From the NCBI RefSeq assembly GCF_965638725.1, contig NC_134974.1:2254143-2318142 (forward strand): 64,000 bases of DNA. Reading direction: 5' to 3'. Shown in pieces: positions 1 through 12,389 of the stretch. Both the position numbers and the translations under genes were made by a program. The DNA is from Aptenodytes patagonicus (Eukaryota; Chordata; Aves; Sphenisciformes; Spheniscidae). Positions within the stretch are counted from its first letter, which is position 1. The number at the start of each line of letters is the position of its first letter. The notes beneath the pieces were generated by a model, which ran no database searches, was not told where the DNA came from, and worked only from the letters and a program-made list of their open reading frames with translations.

Positions 1-320
1 ACCCCAAGGATGGGGACCCCCCCCAAGGAGGGGACCCCAAGAATGGGGACTCCAAGGATGGAGACCCCAAAGATGGGAACCCCAAGGATGGGACCCAAAG
101 GAGGGGGCCCCAAGGTCGGGGACCCCATGGATGGGGCCTCAAAGATGGAACCCCATGGTTGGGGACCCCAAGGTTGGAGACCCCAAAGATGGGACCCCAA
201 CGATGGGGACCCCACAGATGGAGACCCCAAAGATGGAACTCCAAGGATGGGACCCCAACAATGGGACCCCCAACGCTGGGACCCCAAGAACGGGGACACC
301 CCCCCCCCCAAGGATGGGGA
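1..320. repeat. Minisatellite, G/A-rich unit
   Basis: Imperfect tandem repeats of roughly 16-20 bases built on GATGGGGACCCCAA run from the window edge to about 320. Units vary in length, and the array probably continues to the left. Several overlapping open frames arise only because the repeat lacks stops. I see no gene here. Confidence 0.8.
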
Positions 321-370
321 CCTGGGGATAGGGATGCTGCTGAGGGGGTGGATTCCCCCCCCCCCAATTT

Positions 371-845
371 AAGGGACAAAAGCAGGTTTTTGGGGGGGCT
401 AAACCGCGAGCGCCTGGGGGAGCAGCCCCCGGGCGGCGCCTCCCCCCGCGGGGCACAGGGTGGGGGCACTATTTATAAAGAGAAAATAAAATAAAAGCCT
501 ATATTGTATCCTCGCTCCCTCCCGTGGGCAAGGGAAACGTCTATTATTACGATTATTATTTCTTTTTTCTCCAACATCTTTTGTCCTCCCCAGCGGCCGC
601 TCCCTCCCTGCGGCGCGGGGCCGGGGGGGGCCGGGGGGGGCCGATTTTTTAATTTTTATTTCTCTCCTTAAAAAAACCGACTTTGACAAACTTCAAGGCT
701 TTTTTTTTTTTTTTTTAGCTTTTTTTGCCTGGAATCGGGGCTGGAAGGAAAAGCGACGGCGGCTCCGTCCCCTCCCAGTGTGGGCACGGGGGGGGGGGGG
801 GGGGGGGGTGTCCCAGGCTCATCCCGATTAAGCCCCATCCACCCC
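371..845. other. Unassigned; possible 3' end of a plus-strand gene
   Basis: After a CpG-rich stretch, an AT-rich run with overlapping AATAAA hexamers lies at about 484-495 (GAGAAAATAAAATAAAA). It is followed by T-rich sequence. This looks like a polyadenylation region of a plus-strand transcript ending here, but no coding exon is visible to the left within the window, so this is inference only. A poly-T run lies at 701-716 and a poly-G run at 790-808. Confidence 0.3.
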
Positions 846-849
846 CACT

Positions 850-1100
850 GAGGTCCCAGTCTGACCCCAGTACGCTCCCCAGTCTGATCCCAGTATGGTC
901 CCAGTGACACCCCAGTACACCCCCCAGTAGCCCCCCCCTCCCCCAAGTCTGATCCTGCTATTCCCCCAGTCTGATCCCAGTAGCCCCCCCAGTCTGACCC
1001 CAGTACGGTCCCACTGTCATCCCAGTATACCCCCCCAGTAGCGCCCCCCCCCCCCCCCCCAAGTCTGATCCCACCATTCCCCCCCCCAGTCTGGTCCCAG
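850..1100. repeat. Minisatellite, CCCAGTCTGAYCCCAGTA-like unit
   Basis: About a dozen degenerate copies of an 18-20 base unit with core CCCAGTCTGATCCCAGTA, interrupted by poly-C runs. No gene is supported. Confidence 0.75.
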
Positions 1101-2030
1101 TCTGGGCCCGACGGCAGGGGCTGCCCCCCCCACCGCAGCTCCCAGCCCGGGGGGGGCGGGGGGGGGGAGGGGCTGTTTTATTGCAGATTTTTAACAGCCC
1201 ATTAGAGAAAAGTCAGAAATGGCCTTTTCAAAGCGCCGGCACCGGCCCGGCCCCGCTTCACCCCCCTATAAATAACCTCCGCCGGGAATATTTTAAATAA
1301 ACACGGGGCCTTAATTCAAGGATGAGCTGGAAAAGGCCACGGGGAAAAGTTATTGTCCCGGGGGGGGGGGGGGGAGCGCTGACCCCCGCGGGGGGGTTTA
1401 ACGCCCCCGGAGGATGCAAAATCCTTATTAAAAAAAAAAAAAAATCCCAATTTTATCGATAAAGCGAGCGGGAGCTGCAAATCCAGCAGCGACTCCCGCA
1501 GAAAACGATGGGCAGAGCTGTCAGTCAAAGTCAATCAGAGCCAGGGAGCCAAGCTTGGGGGGGGGGGGGGGGAATTAAAAATAATAAAAAAATTTAAAAA
1601 AAAGCCATTTTTAAACCTTCGAGTGCTGTCGGAGCAGCGTGGGGGGTTGGCGCAGCCGACAAGCTGCAGCCTTTCCTTTTTATGTTATTCCTTCTTTTTT
1701 TTTTTTCCCCTTAATCGTGGCGAATATGTCCAGGGAAAATATAAAAAGCCGCCTCGCGTTCCTGTTTTAATTCCCTTTTCCCTGTCGAGTTGCAGCTAAA
1801 AGCAGCGAGTCCGACCCCTCCGCGTCAGCCCAGGGAAACTTTGGGTCCCTCCAGCCCCGGACTGTCACCTTTGGGGGTCACCCAGGGGTGTAAAATTAAA
1901 ATATCCATTTCAAGCACTTAAAAAGCCTTGATTTGATTTCGAGGAGGAAATGAATGAGGGGAAAAAATGACATTTTCCCCCCCCGCCTCAGGAGCTCCCA
2001 GGGTGTCCCCGCGGTGCCACCACTGCTTCT
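1101..2030. other. Intergenic, AT-rich islands
   Basis: Non-coding stretch with alternating poly-G/C and AT-rich islands (around 1270-1310, 1425-1460, 1575-1610 and 1690-1780). It contains AATAAA and TTAATTC words but no splice-bounded open frame. I see nothing definable beyond possible regulatory sequence. Confidence 0.4.
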
Positions 2031-2034
2031 GGTG

Positions 2035-2450
2035 CCTCCGACCCCACCCCTGGTCCATCCAACCCCACCCCTGGTGCCTCCGACCTCATCCCTGGTGCCT
2101 CCAACCCCCTGCTTGGTGCCTCCAACCCCACCCTGGTCCATCCAACCCCACCCCTGGTGCCTCCAACCCCACCCCTGGTCCATCCAACCCCATCCTGGTC
2201 CATCCAACCCCACCCCTGGTGACTCCAACCCCACCCCTGGTCCATCCAACCCCATCCCTGGTCCATCCAACCCCACCCCTGGTGCCTCCGACCCCACCCT
2301 GGTCCGTCCAACCCCACCCCTGGTGCCTCCAACCCCCTGCTTGGTGCCTCCAACCCCACCCTTGGTCCATCCAACCCCACCCTGGTCCATCCAACCCCAC
2401 CCCTGGTCCTTCCAACCCCACCCTTGGTCCATCCAACCCCGCCCCTGGTG
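2035..2450. repeat. Minisatellite, about 21-bp unit
   Basis: About twenty tandem copies of a roughly 21-base unit with core CCAACCCCACCCCTGGTCCA, alternating with a GGTGCCTCC variant. The arrangement of the two unit types suggests higher-order duplication. Long frames on both strands (for example minus 1896-3161) are repeat artefacts. Confidence 0.85.
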
Positions 2451-3000
2451 CAGCTGCTGCTGTCCCCATCCCTCCTGCATCCCTGTGCATGCACCTAACG
2501 TCGAGGTGCGCCCTCCGGCCCCGATCCCGCCACCCCACGCGGCCGGCCCCAACGCCCCTCGCACAAACACCCGCACCCACCTCCCCTTCCCGCCGCGCTC
2601 CCCGCCCCCAGCGCGGCCAGAGCCGCTCCAACAGCTTCTAATTTTAGCGACCTGGAGGCGATCCAGCGGCGATGGGGCGGGGGAGGCAGATAAATGTCTC
2701 GATCGATCGATTAAGTAGCTGCTTGGCTGCCGTGAGCTCAGCGCCCGACACTCGGGCGAGCGATGGCCCAAACATCCCGGCCCTGGGATGCACCGGGGCG
2801 ATGTGGGGGAAATCCTCACCCCCCCCCCCCCCCCCCCCGTCCTGCCCCGGGCTCCAGGGCTGGTTCCTCCCGGGGGAGGGCAAGGAGAGCCCGGAAAGAA
2901 GATGGGAAAGGTGAGGGGGTGCGCAGGATGCGGCCCCACCATGGCCACCCAGCACCCACTGGGGTGCTCGCCCCTCTCACAGCGGGATTTGCAGCGTGAG
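2451..3000. other. Intergenic, nothing recognised
   Basis: GC-rich non-coding sequence with a poly-C run at about 2819-2838 and a short GATCGATCGATTAA palindromic patch at 2699-2713. No gene or RNA is recognised. Confidence 0.4.
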
Positions 3001-3004
3001 CAAG

Positions 3005-3290
3005 GCCAGTGCAGCGTGTGCATGCGTGAGCGCGCGTGAACGCGTGTGCCTGAAGGCGCACGCCTGTGCGCGAATGCGTGTGCATGCACGTGCGTGCACG
3101 CGTGTGCGTGCGTGGATGCCGGCATACACCTAGGTGTGCACACGTGCGCACGCGTGTGCACTCATGAACGTGCGTATATGTGCGGGTGCGTGTGCGCGAC
3201 GCTCGTGGGTACCTGCGGGTGCGTGCGAGCACCTGCGTGCATGTGTGTACGCGCACGTGTGTGTGCGGGCGCGGGCGCGGGCGGCAGCGC
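3005..3290. repeat. Alternating purine-pyrimidine (GTGC/GCGT) tract
   Basis: Nearly 280 bases of degenerate alternating purine-pyrimidine sequence built from GTGCGTGC/GCACGTGC steps. Such composition is known to favour left-handed Z-DNA. It is not a perfect microsatellite: steps of GT, GC and AT are mixed. Open frames through it are very Cys/Ala/Val-rich and look artefactual. Confidence 0.75.
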
Positions 3291-4310
3291 CGGGGAGGGG
3301 ATCGATAATCGGGAGGTAAGTTTGCGGTCAGTAGGTAGATGCTATGCGGAGGCGCTGCCCCGGCTCCGTAACCCCTTGCAAGCCGGAGACGGGTCAGAGC
3401 GGAGATCCCCGCCAGGAGGGTTTGACCGTGGCCGTGACCCCTTCCCCGGCGGTGGGGCCGGCCGTGGGCCCTGGGCGAAGCCGCTCCCGGGGCGGGGGTA
3501 CGGGCCTCCTCCGGTCCCCACCTCCTCGGGATCCCAAAGGATGCTCGGGAGCTGCCGGGGTCAGGGCTCTTTTGGGGACCTGAGGGTTGGTGGCGGCCAC
3601 AGAGCTGTCACTCCTAACACGGAGGAGACGGTCCCCAGGGACTTTGAGGGGTGACGGGGGGCTCGGGCAGGACCCGGGGCCGCAGCGTCCCGCAGGTTCA
3701 GGTTCAGAGTGCAACAACCTCTGCCGGCACAGCAGCGTCCCTCCTTGCACTGGGGGAAACTGAGGCACGGCTGGGGACGGGGCACCCACATGTGTCGTCG
3801 TCTCTCCCCCCCCCCCGCCAGCTCCGCTCCCTCCCCGGCGTTAAACCCGGTGGAGAACTCGTCAAGGTGGAGAACTCGTCAAGGTCGCCTCAGTGCCGGG
3901 AGCTAATTTACAATCCTGACATTAAGGCACCAGACAAAATCTGGCAACCCGGCGCTGGGGTGGCTTATATACGGCGGGAGGATTTATCGGGCAGCACGCG
4001 GGCAGCAGCGCTCGCCGGGGCCGGCAGCGCCCGCCCGAGCATCGCCTGGGGCACCCGCACCCCTCGCCCGTGTCCCTCTGCCTGTCCCCTGCCCCGCTCT
4101 GTTCTCTGCAGCGGGGCCGGGGGGGGGCAGGGGGGGGATGCGGATCCAGCCCCGGTCTCCCTCCGGCCCTGCCAAGCTCTGGGAGAGGGTCCGTCCCCTC
4201 CGGGCTCTCACCGTGCCCTGGAAAACATCTCGGCCGGGAAAGGTCTGCGGTGGCCCCGCACGGCTCCCTCAGTCCCGCGGCCGCAGCATGGGGCTGCCCG
4301 GGCAGGCTGC
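3291..4310. other. Intergenic, GC-rich
   Basis: No gene recognised. A short direct duplication of GTGGAGAACTCGTCAAG lies at about 3850-3883. One copy of the dispersed GGGGAAACTGAGGCACGG motif is at 3753-3770. Confidence 0.4.
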
Positions 4311-4965
4311 TCCCACCCCCAATCCCATCCCATCCCCGTCCCTATCCCTATCCTCATCCTCGGCACTTCCCCATTCCGATTCCCATCCTTATCCTTATCC
4401 CCATCTCCACCATCATCCCTGTCCTCAACCCTGTCCCCATCCCCATCTTCAACTCCATCCCTGCCCCTCCCCATCCCCATCCCAATCCCATCCCCATCCC
4501 TGCCCCTCCCCATCCCAATCCCATCCCCATTCCTGGCCCTTTTCCCATCCCCATCCTCATCTTTATCACTTCCCCAATCTCATCCTCACCCCTATCCTCA
4601 CCCTCCTCCCCATCCCTAATCCTCATCTTTATCCTCAACACTCCCCCATCCCTTTTCCCGTCCCCATCCCCATCCCCATCCTCATCCCAAACCCATCCCC
4701 ATTCCTCGTCCCTTTTCCCATCCCCATCTCCATCCTCATCCTCATCCCTGTCCCCATCCCCATCCCAAACCCATCCCCATCTCCATCCTCATCCCTGTCC
4801 TCAGCCCTGTCCCCATCCTCATCCCAAACCCACCCCTTTTCCCGTCCTCATCCTCATCCTCATCCCTGTTCCCATCCCTATCCCCATCCCAAACCCATCC
4901 CTGTCCTCAACCCTGTCCCCATCCCAAACCCATCCCCATTCCCGTCCCTGTTCCTGTCCCTGTCT
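4311..4965. repeat. Minisatellite, CCCATC-type pyrimidine-rich array
   Basis: About 650 bases of degenerate CCCATCC/CTCATCC hexamer-heptamer repeats, almost free of G on the plus strand and so G-rich on the minus strand. It has higher-order units marked by CCCAAACCCATCCC. The 350-residue Pro/Ser/Ile-rich frames through it are repeat translations, not proteins. Confidence 0.85.
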
Positions 4966-6180
4966 CCACCCTCCGACACAGCGGTGCCGCGTCACCACCA
5001 GCCCCTCAGGGTGCAAGAGAGGGGGACCCCGTCCTCCCCCACCGGGGAAACCGAGGCACGCACCGCACCGAGGCCCGGTAAATCGCCGGCAGCTCCGAAC
5101 CCGCCCGGGCAAGGGAAGGTGACGGCCGCAAGCGAATCGCGCGGGGTTTTTCGCGATGGGCTCCGGCGCCGGCGGAGGATCTGGCGGGTGTAATTGCACG
5201 GGAGGTGTTCCCAGGCGGCAGGAGTCCGCCCGCCGCAGAACATGAAGACTTTGGGGAAAAAAAAAAAGAAAAATCATCTAATTGACAAGAGACTAACGCG
5301 GGTTTGCTGCCAAGCTGCGAGCGAGGGAGAAGCAGACCCGGGGAAGTCTCCGGCGAGGGAGACGCCGGCACAAAGGGAACAATCCCGCGCCGGTGGCCTG
5401 CCGGCAAGGCTCGGCTTGACAGCGGCGGAGGCGCGAGGGTCGCGGGGGGAAGCGGGGCCAGGGTGGGCTGCGGTCGGGGTCAGCGGGGAGGGGGGACGGT
5501 GGTGGAGGGCGGCTGGCTTTGGGACAGGCCATCGGGGTCGGGGGGGACACACACGACGACTCAACCCTTGTATTAGACAGTAGAGAATCCACCTGGACAC
5601 AACCCCATTGCCGCCAGACAACCCCCAGGGTGATAATCGCGACCCCCCCCGGTGCCGGCGACCCCCGCCCCCCCCCCTCAGCCGGGGTGAAGAACCCCCC
5701 TGGGGCCTCCTGCCCCGGGGTCTCTCCCCCCGCGGACCCCGCCGGGCCCCGGGCGGTTTCTAACGAGCTTAATTCCCTGTTGAGTCAACACCACGGTCCA
5801 GCACCCCCGGCCCCAAAGCACCCCCGGCCCCGGGCCCCCCCTCGCCGGGACAGCCCGTCTGCGGTGAAGGAATCACCCCCCTCCCACCTCCCTGCCCGTG
5901 TCGTGTGTCCGTCCCCCCCCCCCCCGTGCCTCAGTTTCCCCACCAGTCCCGCCCAGGAGAAGGGCGATACGGGGTGGGGGGTGGGGGGAGTGAAAATGAG
6001 AGGTCCCACAGCACCCACGTCCCCTCCCTCGGTAGCCGGGGCGCTTTGTTAGGCTCGACGTCCCCTCAGGACCCCGCTCCCCGCATGGGACGTCCCCCGG
6101 CGCAGCCGGCACCGGAGAGTCCCCCCAGACGCTCCAGAGGTAATCCATCTTCTGGAAAAGCGCAGCGCTAACTCCGGCAG
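4966..6180. other. Intergenic, GC-rich
   Basis: No coding gene recognised. One AT-rich patch (about 5255-5300) contains ATCTAATTGAC. Two copies of the dispersed GGGGAAACTGAGGCACG motif occur at 5044-5060 (plus, one mismatch) and 5925-5941 (minus). Confidence 0.4.
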
Positions 6181-6295
6181 CCGGCCCTTCCCGTAAGCGC
6201 TCGTTAATTAATGCCAAATCGCCGTGCGATTACAGGACACGGAAATCAAATGACTTCATCGTGATTAAGGTTTATTGCCGCCGGGGAGCGACAGG
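6181..6295. promoter_or_regulatory. Candidate enhancer-like AT island
   Basis: An AT-rich, CpG-poor island inside very GC-rich flanks carrying TTAATTAATG, GATTACA and ATCAAATGAC words (homeodomain and bZIP-like). The texture resembles vertebrate conserved non-coding elements. Conservation is inferred, not seen. Confidence 0.3.
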
Positions 6296-7059
6296 ACGAA
6301 GAATCATTTGCCGCTTATTGGAAAGGGCGGTGGGGAGCATTGGCCGGTGCCGTGCCGGCGTGCCGGAGGGATGGAGCCCCCCGCGCCGGCACCGAGGTAC
6401 CCACCAGGCGTCCGTCCCCTTCGTCCCGAGGCCACTGTCCCCCACCAGGCAGGTGGGACATCGGGGACACCGGTGCCGTGGATGGGACGGCGATGCCGGA
6501 AACATCCCCCGTGGGAGAAGGTGGTCTCCATCGCCAGGGGACGTGGGGACATCGAGCATCCTCGCCACGACGAAGTGCCCGTGTTTTGTGGCTGGGGGGG
6601 GGGGGGACACGGGACCTCAGGCACGTCTCCGTCACCTCCGCGGCATCGAGGACGGTGGGGTTTTTTTGTGGCAATCACCAAAAATCACTCCCTGGGACTC
6701 GGCGCTACCCGGGCAGGGACCGGGGTGGGTTTTGCCCCGGCGATGGGTGACATGGGGGCGGGGGGGTGGGATCCCCCTTCCCCAGCGCAGGGACGGGAAA
6801 CCGCCAGCCCCGTCCCCTCTCATTAAACCCCTTTTCCTCCCGCTTTGATCTCCCTCCCGCGCCCGCGGCCGGGGTCAGCGCAGGCGGCGGCGACGACGGC
6901 ACCCGGGGGGGGGACGATGGGGGGAACGGGGGGCACGGACACCCTTCTCCGAAACCGGTGGCCCCCCCCCCCCCCCCCAACCCTTCTCAGCTCAACGAAT
7001 CCCGCCTGAAAAGCCGGGACCTGGTCAGGTTAGGGGAGGAAAAAGGATACCGGGCCTTA

Positions 7060-7265
7060 CAGTACGGCGCACTATAGAGCCACTGTTTCGGCAGTGACCC
7101 CCCGGGTCAGAGGTGAAGGGTTTCCCAGGAGCGTCTTTGAAGAGAGCCATCTTTGATGAGAAAAGAGCCTCTATACAGATGTCTCATAATTACCATGAGA
7201 ATGCGGAGCACATGGCGGCCGCGCCGGCCCCAAAGGGAGCGTTAATGGAATGTCATTAAAACGCC
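7060..7265. promoter_or_regulatory. Candidate enhancer-like AT island
   Basis: A 200-base unique-sequence island with CATCTTTGATGAG (TCF/LEF-like CTTTGAT), CATAATTACCATG and TGTCATTAAAA. Flanks are GC-rich low-complexity DNA. It has no open frame and is proposed only as a conserved non-coding candidate. Confidence 0.3.
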
Positions 7266-9040
7266 CCGTTTGGGAGGTTTTTTCTCCCCCCACCCCCTCC
7301 CGCCGCGCCCCACTTTAACCTCTTTCAGGCTCAAATCCTCCCTCCCCGCCCCGCCGTGCCTCGTTGCATCGACGCCGGGCATCCCGGCATCCGCCTGAGC
7401 CCCCTTTCGGGGGCGGGTACCCCCGGGGACGCACCGGGGACGCTCGGGGTTTGAAGGGAGTCGGTTTGGGTCCAAGGAGGCGAATTCCTCCAGCCTGGGG
7501 GAGATTTGGTGTGGGATGGGGAGGGACGTGCCCGGTCGGGACACGACCAGCATCTCCCATCCCCTGCAGAAGCCACCTGAGTGGTTTTTTTTTGGGGGTG
7601 TGTGTGTTTTGAATCAAATCTCTCTAACCCAGCCCGGAGTGGCGCAGAGGGGCAGAAGGCTTCCCCTCTCCCTCGCCGTGGGCACCGCAGGCATCGCCCA
7701 GCGGCACCACAAATCTTGGGGAGCCAGGCTGTAGCGGGACCCAGGCAGAAAACACTGACCCCAGCCCGGGTCCCCTCCCCAAAAATTCACTTAAAGCCTC
7801 TCTGGTGACGCTCCGGGTTCCCAGAGGGTGGCCAGGCTCCTCCGTCCACTGCCCTTGGCCGTCCCCCCCCTCCATGTGATAAACCACGGCTAATAAAACC
7901 GGTGGCGGGGCTAATATATCTGTAATCCGCCTTTGATACACGGGGGACCCGGTGTCGAGGGCAGCGGCGGCCCCAGCGCTGCGCGCGAGGTTAATCTCCG
8001 TGAAATTGCCCCTTCAGCCCGGCTTTTATCGGCGTGTCAAGACGTCAGGGCGGAGAGGGCGAACGCGGCCAGGGGCGCGGCGCGGCACGGCCGGGGCGGC
8101 ACGCACCGAGACATCCATCCCCGACCCCATCCCCGGAGGATTTTACTCCCTTTTACCCTTAACTCTGGCCCACCGGCGCATCTCTCCGGCATCTCTCTGG
8201 GCTGCGGTGAGCCAGCGACGTCCTTCCCGGCCGGGGAAAACTTCGGATGCGGCGACACCAACACAGGCGTCTGAAACGGGACCCAAAAAACCAAACCTGC
8301 GTAAAGAGTCCCGACGGGAAAAATCTGGGCCGAGCAGTGAAACCTCAGCCTGGAGGTGGTCGGGGCCATTTCAGCGGCTGTGGGTTTTATTTAGGGCAAG
8401 AAAAGGAGGCAAAAGGTGTTTTGAAGCAGAAAAGCCCATTTTTGATCATTTCCAATACCCTCATCGTAGCTTGGCAGGGAGACAAGGGGCTGTTCCCCTC
8501 TGCGGCACGGGGGAGAGATGGGGATGACCGGTGAAAGAGGTGGAGGAGGAGAGAGAGGGATGGATTGACCCGGGGAAGGAGGGACGGATGGACAACGTGG
8601 CATCCCTGGAAAACCAGGACATTTCAGGCTTGAGGGCGCCTGCGCAGCCACCCCCCGGACCCCGTTCAGCTTGGCTACGGGTGAGATTTCCCACTGGAAA
8701 CGTATTTCAAGTCCTCCCCAGATAAAAAACCATCAGACCTACTGACTCCGGCCTTCCCGGTCCCGGCACCACGGGCTCGGGCACGCGGGTCCCTCCAGAG
8801 CCGTGGCACCCGGCCGCGACCGCGCCGATAAGAGCCGGGCGAGACGATGTGCGGCGAGGGCGAGACCCCGGGGTGCGGGGAGATGCGGCGTCCTGCGTCT
8901 TCTGTACGCGGGGCCGGCTGGGAAACCATTTCTGAAGGAGAGAAAAAAAAAAAAGAGCGATATTAAAAAAAAAAAGCGGTGTCTTGGCTGAAGAAACATC
9001 CCCATTAGACACCCCGCAGCAGCGTGGCTCCCGGCCCCCT
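7266..9040. other. Intergenic, mixed composition
   Basis: No gene recognised. A further AT island at about 7875-7945 (GCTAATAAAACC, CTAATATATC) resembles the candidate enhancers. A poly-A-rich patch lies at 8943-8977. Confidence 0.35.
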
Positions 9041-9290
9041 TCCATTGTCAGAGAAAGGTCAGCCCCTGACTAGTTAGTTATCATTAGCTAAGGCCAATTT
9101 AATCACGGCGATTGTGTATAAATCACTGTGGACAGACAGGGCACTTTCCTCCCTCCCCACCTCCCCGGCTCAAAGGTTGACAAATCTCCCGGCCGTCTCC
9201 CCCCCCGACCCAGCTCCGTCGGCTGGCCGGGCCTTTCGGCCACTTTGCCAAATATTAAAGGATGTCGTAAATCACCGGGGCGCTGCCCAT
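9041..9290. promoter_or_regulatory. Candidate enhancer-like AT island
   Basis: Two unique AT-rich blocks (about 9065-9130 and 9245-9310) contain CTAGTTAGTTATCATTAG, CCAATTTAATCAC and ATATTAAAGGATG. Dense TAAT-type homeodomain cores sit in a GC-rich background. No protein is encoded. Confidence 0.3.
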
Positions 9291-11080
9291 CCATCAGCCT
9301 GTCAGCCTGAAGATCAGGGTCACGGGTACGAAAGATCAAGGGCCGAGCGGGAATGGCAGCGGGGCAGGAGCGGGATGGACGGGCAGCGTCGGGGGCCGGG
9401 AGGTGTCGGGGCCAAGGGGGGACGCGGGGATGAGCCAGGAGGGATGGAGTGGCCCGAAAACGGCCCCTTTGTGCCCGGGTCCTGCTCGAGGTGGCTTTTC
9501 CCACCTCCCTCGTGTACCGGCAACCTGATGTGGCACACGGGAATCAAAGTCGGGGTTAGAAACCGGTGTCCGGGTGGGAAAAGACAGCTCCTGCCCGTCC
9601 CGGGGCTGCCTGGACCGCACCGGCAGGACGCTCGGGGCTCCAGGGTCTGCTTTCATCCCCGCCACCCCTAACAATGCCTCTTGCCCGGCTGCAGGGCTTG
9701 GTTTTGGTACCAACCCGGCGAGTCAGTGACCGCAGCCGGCCGCCCCGCCGCGTTTCACACCCCCGGCAGGGCCGAGGGGAACCCAGGCACGGAGAAAACC
9801 TCCCCCCGCCAGCAGCAGCCACACAAAGCAGGATGGAGCCAGCATCCCCCATCCGCAGGGACCAGGACCTGGCCCAGAAGGATAGAGCCGGACAAGGCGT
9901 CCAACTTTTTCTCGCCTCCCTCCCTCCCTCCCCACCTTCCTTTCCTTCCCTTTTTTCTTTTTTTTCCCCCCCTTTTCTTGCCTTTTTTTTTTTTTAATTA
10001 TTTTTTTTTATTTCAATCTAATTGAAGGGGGGGGGGGGGTGGAAGATAAGAGCTGCCAGGGCTAATTACACCTCATTATTCCAAAGGATCTCTCACGCCT
10101 CACTTCTCCTCAAACGCCCGCAAAAGCGAGGGGGAGGGGGACGGCTATTAAGGGAAAAGCCTTGGTGGAAAACAAAGTTGGTTAATTCACACGGTGCGGC
10201 CCCGCGGCGGCTGCGTGGGGGCTCCCCTCCGCCCCCCCGGGGCGCCGCCACCGGCTTGTCCCCACCACGGGGCTGCTGCCGGTGGGGCCGAGCGGGGCTG
10301 GGGGGCCCTGGAGCGGGATGGAGACCACCCCGGGGGGACGGGGCTGGTTTGGGGTGCTCCGAAGGCATCAAGGCCATGACCTTGGGTGTCCCCACGTCCT
10401 TGGGTGTCCCCACGTCCTTGGGTGTCCCCACCCAGAGGTGGTCTGCTCTGACGGGGCTTTGCACCAGGAGCTGAGGATGTCGCCGCCTCGCTCCGTGCCT
10501 CAGTTTCCCCTGCTGTACAAGCGGCTCCATGGGCAAAATTCCCCCTAACCCCCTAAAGATCCCGCAGAGAATCGTGCACAGCCCCAGGAGCCGGGACCCT
10601 GGCTGGGGCTGCAGCCTCCCCGTGATGCGGAGGGAAGGTTTTAACCCCCAGATTTTTTTCGGGGACCTGTCAGAGCAGGATGGATGCAGGGGCTGATTTT
10701 TTTAAGCATTCCCCTCTCCAGCCAGAAATTTCCCTGCCTATTTTCCAGCTCTTAACTTGCTTCCCAGGAGCACTTTGGGGAGAAATCCCACCTGCTCCAA
10801 GCCCCGGCACCCCAAAAAAAAGAGAAGGGGAAGCTTCAGCCCCCGGCAGACACGGGGATGGGAGCATCCCCCTCGCTGCCGATGCCGGGGCGAGAGCGCG
10901 GCTGATGCTGACCTTTCCCACTTGCATTAGGAAAAGTTACGGCGGCGACTGTTTTCCACAGACACCCGTCACGGGTCTGGACCAGCATCGCTGCAGCCTC
11001 TTCTGCAAACTCGGTTTGCTTTCTCTGCACCATAAAATATTACTTTTACTACCTCGAAGATGCGTTTCCTCCGTAAAAAC
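9291..11080. other. Intergenic; pyrimidine tract and AT islands
   Basis: A long poly-pyrimidine tract (about 9905-10015) is followed by an AT-rich island (10050-10200) with CTAATTAC and GTTGGTTAATTCAC. A short 19-base tandem unit (CTTGGGTGTCCCCACGTC) lies at 10380-10430. A minus-strand copy of the dispersed GTGCCTCAGTTTCCCC motif is at 10493-10510. No gene recognised. Confidence 0.35.
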
Positions 11081-12010
11081 CACATGCTGCAAATTCGCTC
11101 GGCTCTCCGGGACGGTTACTTATTTCTATTAAAAAGGAGGGATGTGATTATAAAGCAAGAAATTTCCTATTTTGCTTTGCCAGTGAAGGCTCCAGCCCGG
11201 CCCGCGCGAAGCAAACTGCAAATCTTTCCATGAGGATGAGGCTGGTCCTAAAAAGTTTTCGTACGTGGGGTGATTAATAGCGGTAATACCCGAAGGACGA
11301 GGCTGAGGGTGGTCAGACTCAGCTGATGGGGAGAAATAGGGATTGTAAGAGGCATTTTGGGAATACTGTCCCTCGGCAGCTCCCGGACGCGTCCCCAGCG
11401 CAGGCATTTCGGCGGGGAGACGTTGAGACCTTCCTCTGCCCAGACGCGCGCCGGATCCAGGAGACGGAGAGATAACTCCATCCCTGAGTGCCCGTCGGGT
11501 ACCACATCCCCGGAGGGGCACTAAAACAGCGATCGATAACATCCCTGTTTTCCATCGCTGAATCCTTACCCCATTTCTCCCATCGCTTGGGTTTCCTCTC
11601 CCCTCCCGGTGCTGGTTTGGTGGTCCCAGCTCAGCCTTTCTAGCCGGGTATCTTGTCCTGTGGGAGACGTAAGGATAATTCAGATAATTCAGGTAATTTA
11701 GATAATTGCGGCTGCAAACCCGCCTTCTCATTCCCCTGTTTTGTGCCCCAAAAGTCCTGACACCTTTCATTTAAATCCAGGAGGGCTAAATCCATTTCTT
11801 TCTTCTGTTTAAGAAGCAAAAAGTAACCTTTAGCAAAAGCCAGAGAAGTTGATTATAGTAAATCTATAAAATTTCTATAAAATAAGGACAGGAATACGTC
11901 ACTTCTTCAGGCTTGGAGGGACGGACTCTGAATTTACAACGAGGAGCGGCGGCTTAGAGCGGGCTGTTAGAGGATGCCACCGGGTGTAAGTCGCGGCTCT
12001 TCCCAGATAA
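11081..12010. promoter_or_regulatory. Candidate non-coding element cluster
   Basis: AT-rich unique sequence. Around 11115-11175 it has TATTAAAAAGG and GATTATAAAGC. At 11665-11710 there are four near-tandem ATAATTCAG-type units. At 11815-11900 a block reads TTGATTATAG and AAATCTATAAAATTTC. Composition changes sharply from the GC-rich flanks. No coding potential is seen. Confidence 0.3.
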
Positions 12011-12389
12011 CGACAGATGAAAAAACCAGGCAGGTATTTATCCGGAGCTTGCGCATCCCCAGCGAGCTGCAGGACCGCTGCTTCACCCTTATTTTTCTAA
12101 GCGCAAAAGCAGGGAGAAGGGGAAAAAGGAATTAAACCCGATAATCCCCCCCAGCAATGGGAACGAGTCCTTTTTTGCCCCCCCCCCCCCCCCCCCCTTG
12201 GAAAAGCCCCCAGATGAGCAGCTCCCTTCTCCGCTCTCCCTGGGGGAGCCCACCGATGCCGACGCATTTTTTCCCAGCGAAATGACGCGCTGGTAAGAAA
12301 TTATTTCAAACCCACCTTGCTGGAGCGTAACCTCTCCCCTTTGAGCCGGCGCAGAGCGAGGAGCCCTTGTCAGACCCAGCAAGCACTGA

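Noticed and set aside
1896-3161. 421-codon minus-strand frame with His/Cys/Arg-rich start
   Set aside because: Made from the 21-base minisatellite and the alternating GTGC tract. No family match.
4070-5193. 350-codon Pro/Ser/Ile-rich plus-strand frames
   Set aside because: Translation of the CCCATC array; no start context or splice structure.
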